From assembly GCA_031551135.1 (NCBI GenBank), contig JAVBOA010000008.1, positions 62,001 through 126,000 of the forward strand: a stretch of 64,000 nucleotides of DNA. The letters are read 5' to 3'. A program made the position numbers and the translations under genes. The notes under the pieces were generated by a model. That model ran no database searches, had not been told where the DNA came from, and saw only the letters and a list, made by a program, of their open reading frames with translations. Each line of letters begins with the position of its first letter. Position 1 is the stretch's first letter. This document shows positions 61,860 through 64,000 of this stretch, piece after piece. The DNA is from JAITVM01 sp031551135. Its GTDB lineage: Bacteria; Bacillota; Clostridia; Lachnospirales; JAITVM01.

Positions 61860-63281
61860 TTATTTTAATTTTTTCAAAACATCCAATAATAATCTGAATA
61901 TATTTTCTGTTGAAGAAATGCTCAACCGCTCGTCCGGATTATGCGCATCAAAAATATTCGGGCCTAAAGAAATAATATCAAGCTCCATTTGTTCTGCAAA
62001 AATTCCGCATTCCAAACCGGCGTGAATCGCTTTAACAACTCCGTCTTTATTAAACATCTCGTTATATGATTCCAAAAATATTTCTCGTAAACAAGAATCT
62101 TTTTTGTATTCCCAGCCCGGATAATTTCCTCTTTGCGTTATTTCTGCTCCAAGAATTTCGGCTGCGTTTTTAAATTTATTTATAATCATTTCTTTTTTGC
62201 TGGCTATCGATGAACGAATCGAAGTTGAAATTTCTACCGAATTATCCTTTGTGTTCAAAATCCCGAGATTATTCGAAGTTTCAACGAGACCGTGCAAATC
62301 TTTGCTCATTTCGGCAACGCCGTTCGGCAAAATCGTAATCATAGAGATAGTTTTATCCGTGGAGGTTTTTGTGAATACTCTTTCAAAATCTCTGTCGGAT
62401 TTCTCGAAAATAATTTTTATATTATTGTCGATTCCCGAATTTTCTTTTTTGAACAATTCGGAGTAATTTTCTATAGCTTCCGTTAATTTAGGAATTTCGT
62501 TCCGATTTACGCTGATTATTGCGCCGGATTCACGTGGGATTGCGTTGTCCAAAGAGCCGCCGAAAATATTAACTAAATAAATTTCTCCGATTTTTCGTAA
62601 TTCGTCTAAGAGTCTTCCCAATAAAACAATGCTGTTCGCCCTGCCCGAATTGATTTCCATTCCGGAATGACCGCCGACGAGACCTTTTATAAATAAATTA
62701 TATTCAACAAAATTCTGCGGTTTTAAATTAAATTCAATAGGCAGAGAAAGATTTACACGAACACCGCCGGCGCAAGAAGATAAAAATTCTCCTTCTTCTT
62801 CTGAATCTATATTAATTAAATATTTTCCGCTTAATTGCGAAACATCAAAGCTTTGCGCACCAAAAAGTCCTGTTTCTTCTTCGGTTGTCAAAAGAACTTC
62901 CAAAGGCGGATGCTCTAAATCATTTCTATCCAAAATCTCCATTGCCATGGCCACGGCGATTCCGTTATCCGCCCCAAGCGTCGTGCCTTTCGCTTTAATA
63001 AAATCTCCGTCGATATAAGTTTTAATCGAGTCTTTCAAAAAATCATGCTCTGTGTCCATATTTTTTTCGCAAACCATATCCAAATGACCTTGCAAAATTA
63101 CTGCCGGAGAGTTTTCAAATCCGTTTGTTCCATCTTTTTTAATCAAAATATTAAATGCTTTATCTTGTATAACAAATAAATTCCGCTTTTTTGCCCAATT
63201 ATATAAATAATCACTTATTTCTTTTTCATTTCCCGAACCGCGCGGAATTTTGCTTATTTCCTCAAAAAAATTCAAAACCAT
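61860..63281 (-). CDS. pepD: Aminoacyl-histidine dipeptidase (PepD type, M20 family)
   Basis: 473 residues. Metal-binding motifs of the M20 family: LQGHLDMVCEKN, GTTLGADNGIAVAMAME, TTEEETGLFGA and IHAGLECGIFAE. A dimerisation insert occupies about 195-380. It hydrolyses dipeptides in the cytosol. It is 36 bases from trmD. Length and motifs fit cytosol nonspecific dipeptidase. Confidence 0.93.
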   Translation of the reverse strand: MVLNFFEEISKIPRGSGNEKEISDYLYNWAKKRNLFVIQDKAFNILIKKDGTNGFENSPAVILQGHLDMVCEKNMDTEHDFLKDSIKTYIDGDFIKAKGTTLGADNGIAVAMAMEILDRNDLEHPPLEVLLTTEEETGLFGAQSFDVSQLSGKYLINIDSEEEGEFLSSCAGGVRVNLSLPIEFNLKPQNFVEYNLFIKGLVGGHSGMEINSGRANSIVLLGRLLDELRKIGEIYLVNIFGGSLDNAIPRESGAIISVNRNEIPKLTEAIENYSELFKKENSGIDNNIKIIFEKSDRDFERVFTKTSTDKTISMITILPNGVAEMSKDLHGLVETSNNLGILNTKDNSVEISTSIRSSIASKKEMIINKFKNAAEILGAEITQRGNYPGWEYKKDSCLREIFLESYNEMFNKDGVVKAIHAGLECGIFAEQMELDIISLGPNIFDAHNPDERLSISSTENIFRLLLDVLKKLK

Positions 63282-63317
63282 TTTTTTGCTCCTTTTTTAA
63301 CTTCTCTGGAATTTTTA

Positions 63318-64000
63318 TTAAATATTATTTTCAGAATTCAAATCCGGTCTTTTTATGTTTGTGCGCAAAATCGACTGCTCTTCGCGCCATTTTTCGATTT
63401 CTTTATGATGCCCCGAAAGCAGAATTTCGGGAACAGAAAGCCCCATAAACTCACGTGGGCGCGTATAATGCGGATATTCCAAGCGTCCGTTTGAGAATGA
63501 TTCATTTTGAAAAGATTCTTCACTGCCCAAAACTCCCGGCAGAAGTCTTGAAACGGCATCAATAATCACCATAGCCGCTAATTCTCCGCCTGTCATCACA
63601 AAATCCCCAATCGATATTTCATCCGTTACAATCAATTCGATAACACGCTCGTCGATTCCCTCATAATGACCGCAAATAAAAATCAAATCCTCGGCTTTCG
63701 AAAGTTCTTCCGCCATTTTTTGATTAAAAACTTTTCCTTGCGGGGATAAATATATTACTTTAGGATTTTTTGTATTTTGCAAAACCGAATTGCAGGCATT
63801 ATAAATCGGACCGGGAGCCATGACCATTCCGGCACCGCCGCCATACGGATAATCGTCAACTTTCTTATGTTTGTTTTCAGAAAATTCACGAATGTCTACA
63901 GTATTTAAACTAATAATATTTTGACCGATTGCCCGCTTAATAATACTATGATTCAATCCGCCTTCAATCATCTCCGGAAAAATAGTCAGCACATGAAAAT
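63318..64000 (-). CDS. trmD: tRNA (guanine-37-N1)-methyltransferase, 5-prime end outside the window
   Basis: The frame stays open to the window edge, reading ...FHVLTIFPEMIEGGLNHS, so a few codons and the start lie beyond 64000; a GTG at 63995 is not needed as the start. SPOUT-family motifs: DYPYGGGAGMVMAPGPI, YLSPQGKVFNQ, FICGHYEGIDERVIE and ISIGDFVMTGGELA. It methylates G37 in tRNAs with a G36, among them tRNA-Pro(CGG) found here. rimM, rpsP and rplS often sit nearby in other genomes. Confidence 0.96.
   Translation of the reverse strand, partial: FHVLTIFPEMIEGGLNHSIIKRAIGQNIISLNTVDIREFSENKHKKVDDYPYGGGAGMVMAPGPIYNACNSVLQNTKNPKVIYLSPQGKVFNQKMAEELSKAEDLIFICGHYEGIDERVIELIVTDEISIGDFVMTGGELAAMVIIDAVSRLLPGVLGSEESFQNESFSNGRLEYPHYTRPREFMGLSVPEILLSGHHKEIEKWREEQSILRTNIKRPDLNSENNI

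Noticed and set aside
1..64000. CRISPR array, prophage or intact insertion sequence
   Set aside because: No regular repeat-spacer pattern, integrase, transposase or phage structural gene was seen.

Overview
The window is AT-rich, gene-dense DNA from a motile, spore-forming Gram-positive bacterium, most likely a member of the class Clostridia. The evidence is the spoIIAA-spoIIAB-sigF operon, a Firmicutes-type fla/che operon (FliY, CheC, CheD, FlhF, FlhG, SigD and a SwrB-like DUF6115 protein), strong GGAGG ribosome binding sites and low G+C. Almost everything lies on the minus strand. The exceptions are tRNA-Pro and one small hypothetical gene.

Layout. 0.1-3.7 kb: a short operon of a B12-binding-type radical SAM protein, endonuclease III and a TelA-family protein. 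3.9-6.3 kb: a stalk-domain protein, tRNA-Pro(CGG), a small orphan gene, a VanW protein and tRNA-Gly(GCC). 6.4-8.0 kb: the sigma-F sporulation switch. 8.3-38.4 kb: one very long flagellar operon. In transcription order it reads flgB, flgC, fliE, fliF, fliG, fliH, fliI, fliJ, a MotE-like gene, fliK, flgD, a TIGR02530-type gene, flgE, flbD, motA, motB, fliL, fliM, fliY, cheY, fliO, fliP, fliQ, fliR, flhB, flhA, flhF, flhG, a PilZ gene, cheC, cheD, a small membrane gene, sigD, an orphan, a SwrB-like gene and an MltG-like gene. CheA, CheB and CheW are absent from the position between flhG and cheC where they sit in Bacillus. 38.9-41.7 kb: purM-purN-purD. 42.0-60.0 kb: a ten-gene run described next. 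60.4-64 kb: three small or unknown genes, a PepD-type dipeptidase, and trmD running off the edge.

The most unusual region is 44.4-60.0 kb. Behind a near-consensus promoter (60124-60151) it encodes a membrane-anchored coiled-coil protein, a beta-rich protein, an 896-residue helical-repeat protein and Hsp70 paralogue A. Then come a coiled-coil protein ending in a GrpE-like domain, an Hsp70 paralogue that has lost its ATPase residues, Hsp70 paralogue B, an Hsp70 fused to a von Willebrand A domain and a TPR protein. An M16-type peptidase follows closely. No J-domain protein is present. It looks like a dedicated, membrane-tethered chaperone machine with its own nucleotide-exchange factor.

Two families of small dispersed inverted-repeat elements run through the window. 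Family 1 is about 113 bp with ATACTATTTTCAT ends, with two full copies and several fragments. Family 2 is about 85 bp with TTCACAC/GTGTGAA arms. One full copy of each family lies inside the flagellar operon. All assignments are from reading the sequence and from family knowledge; no search was run.
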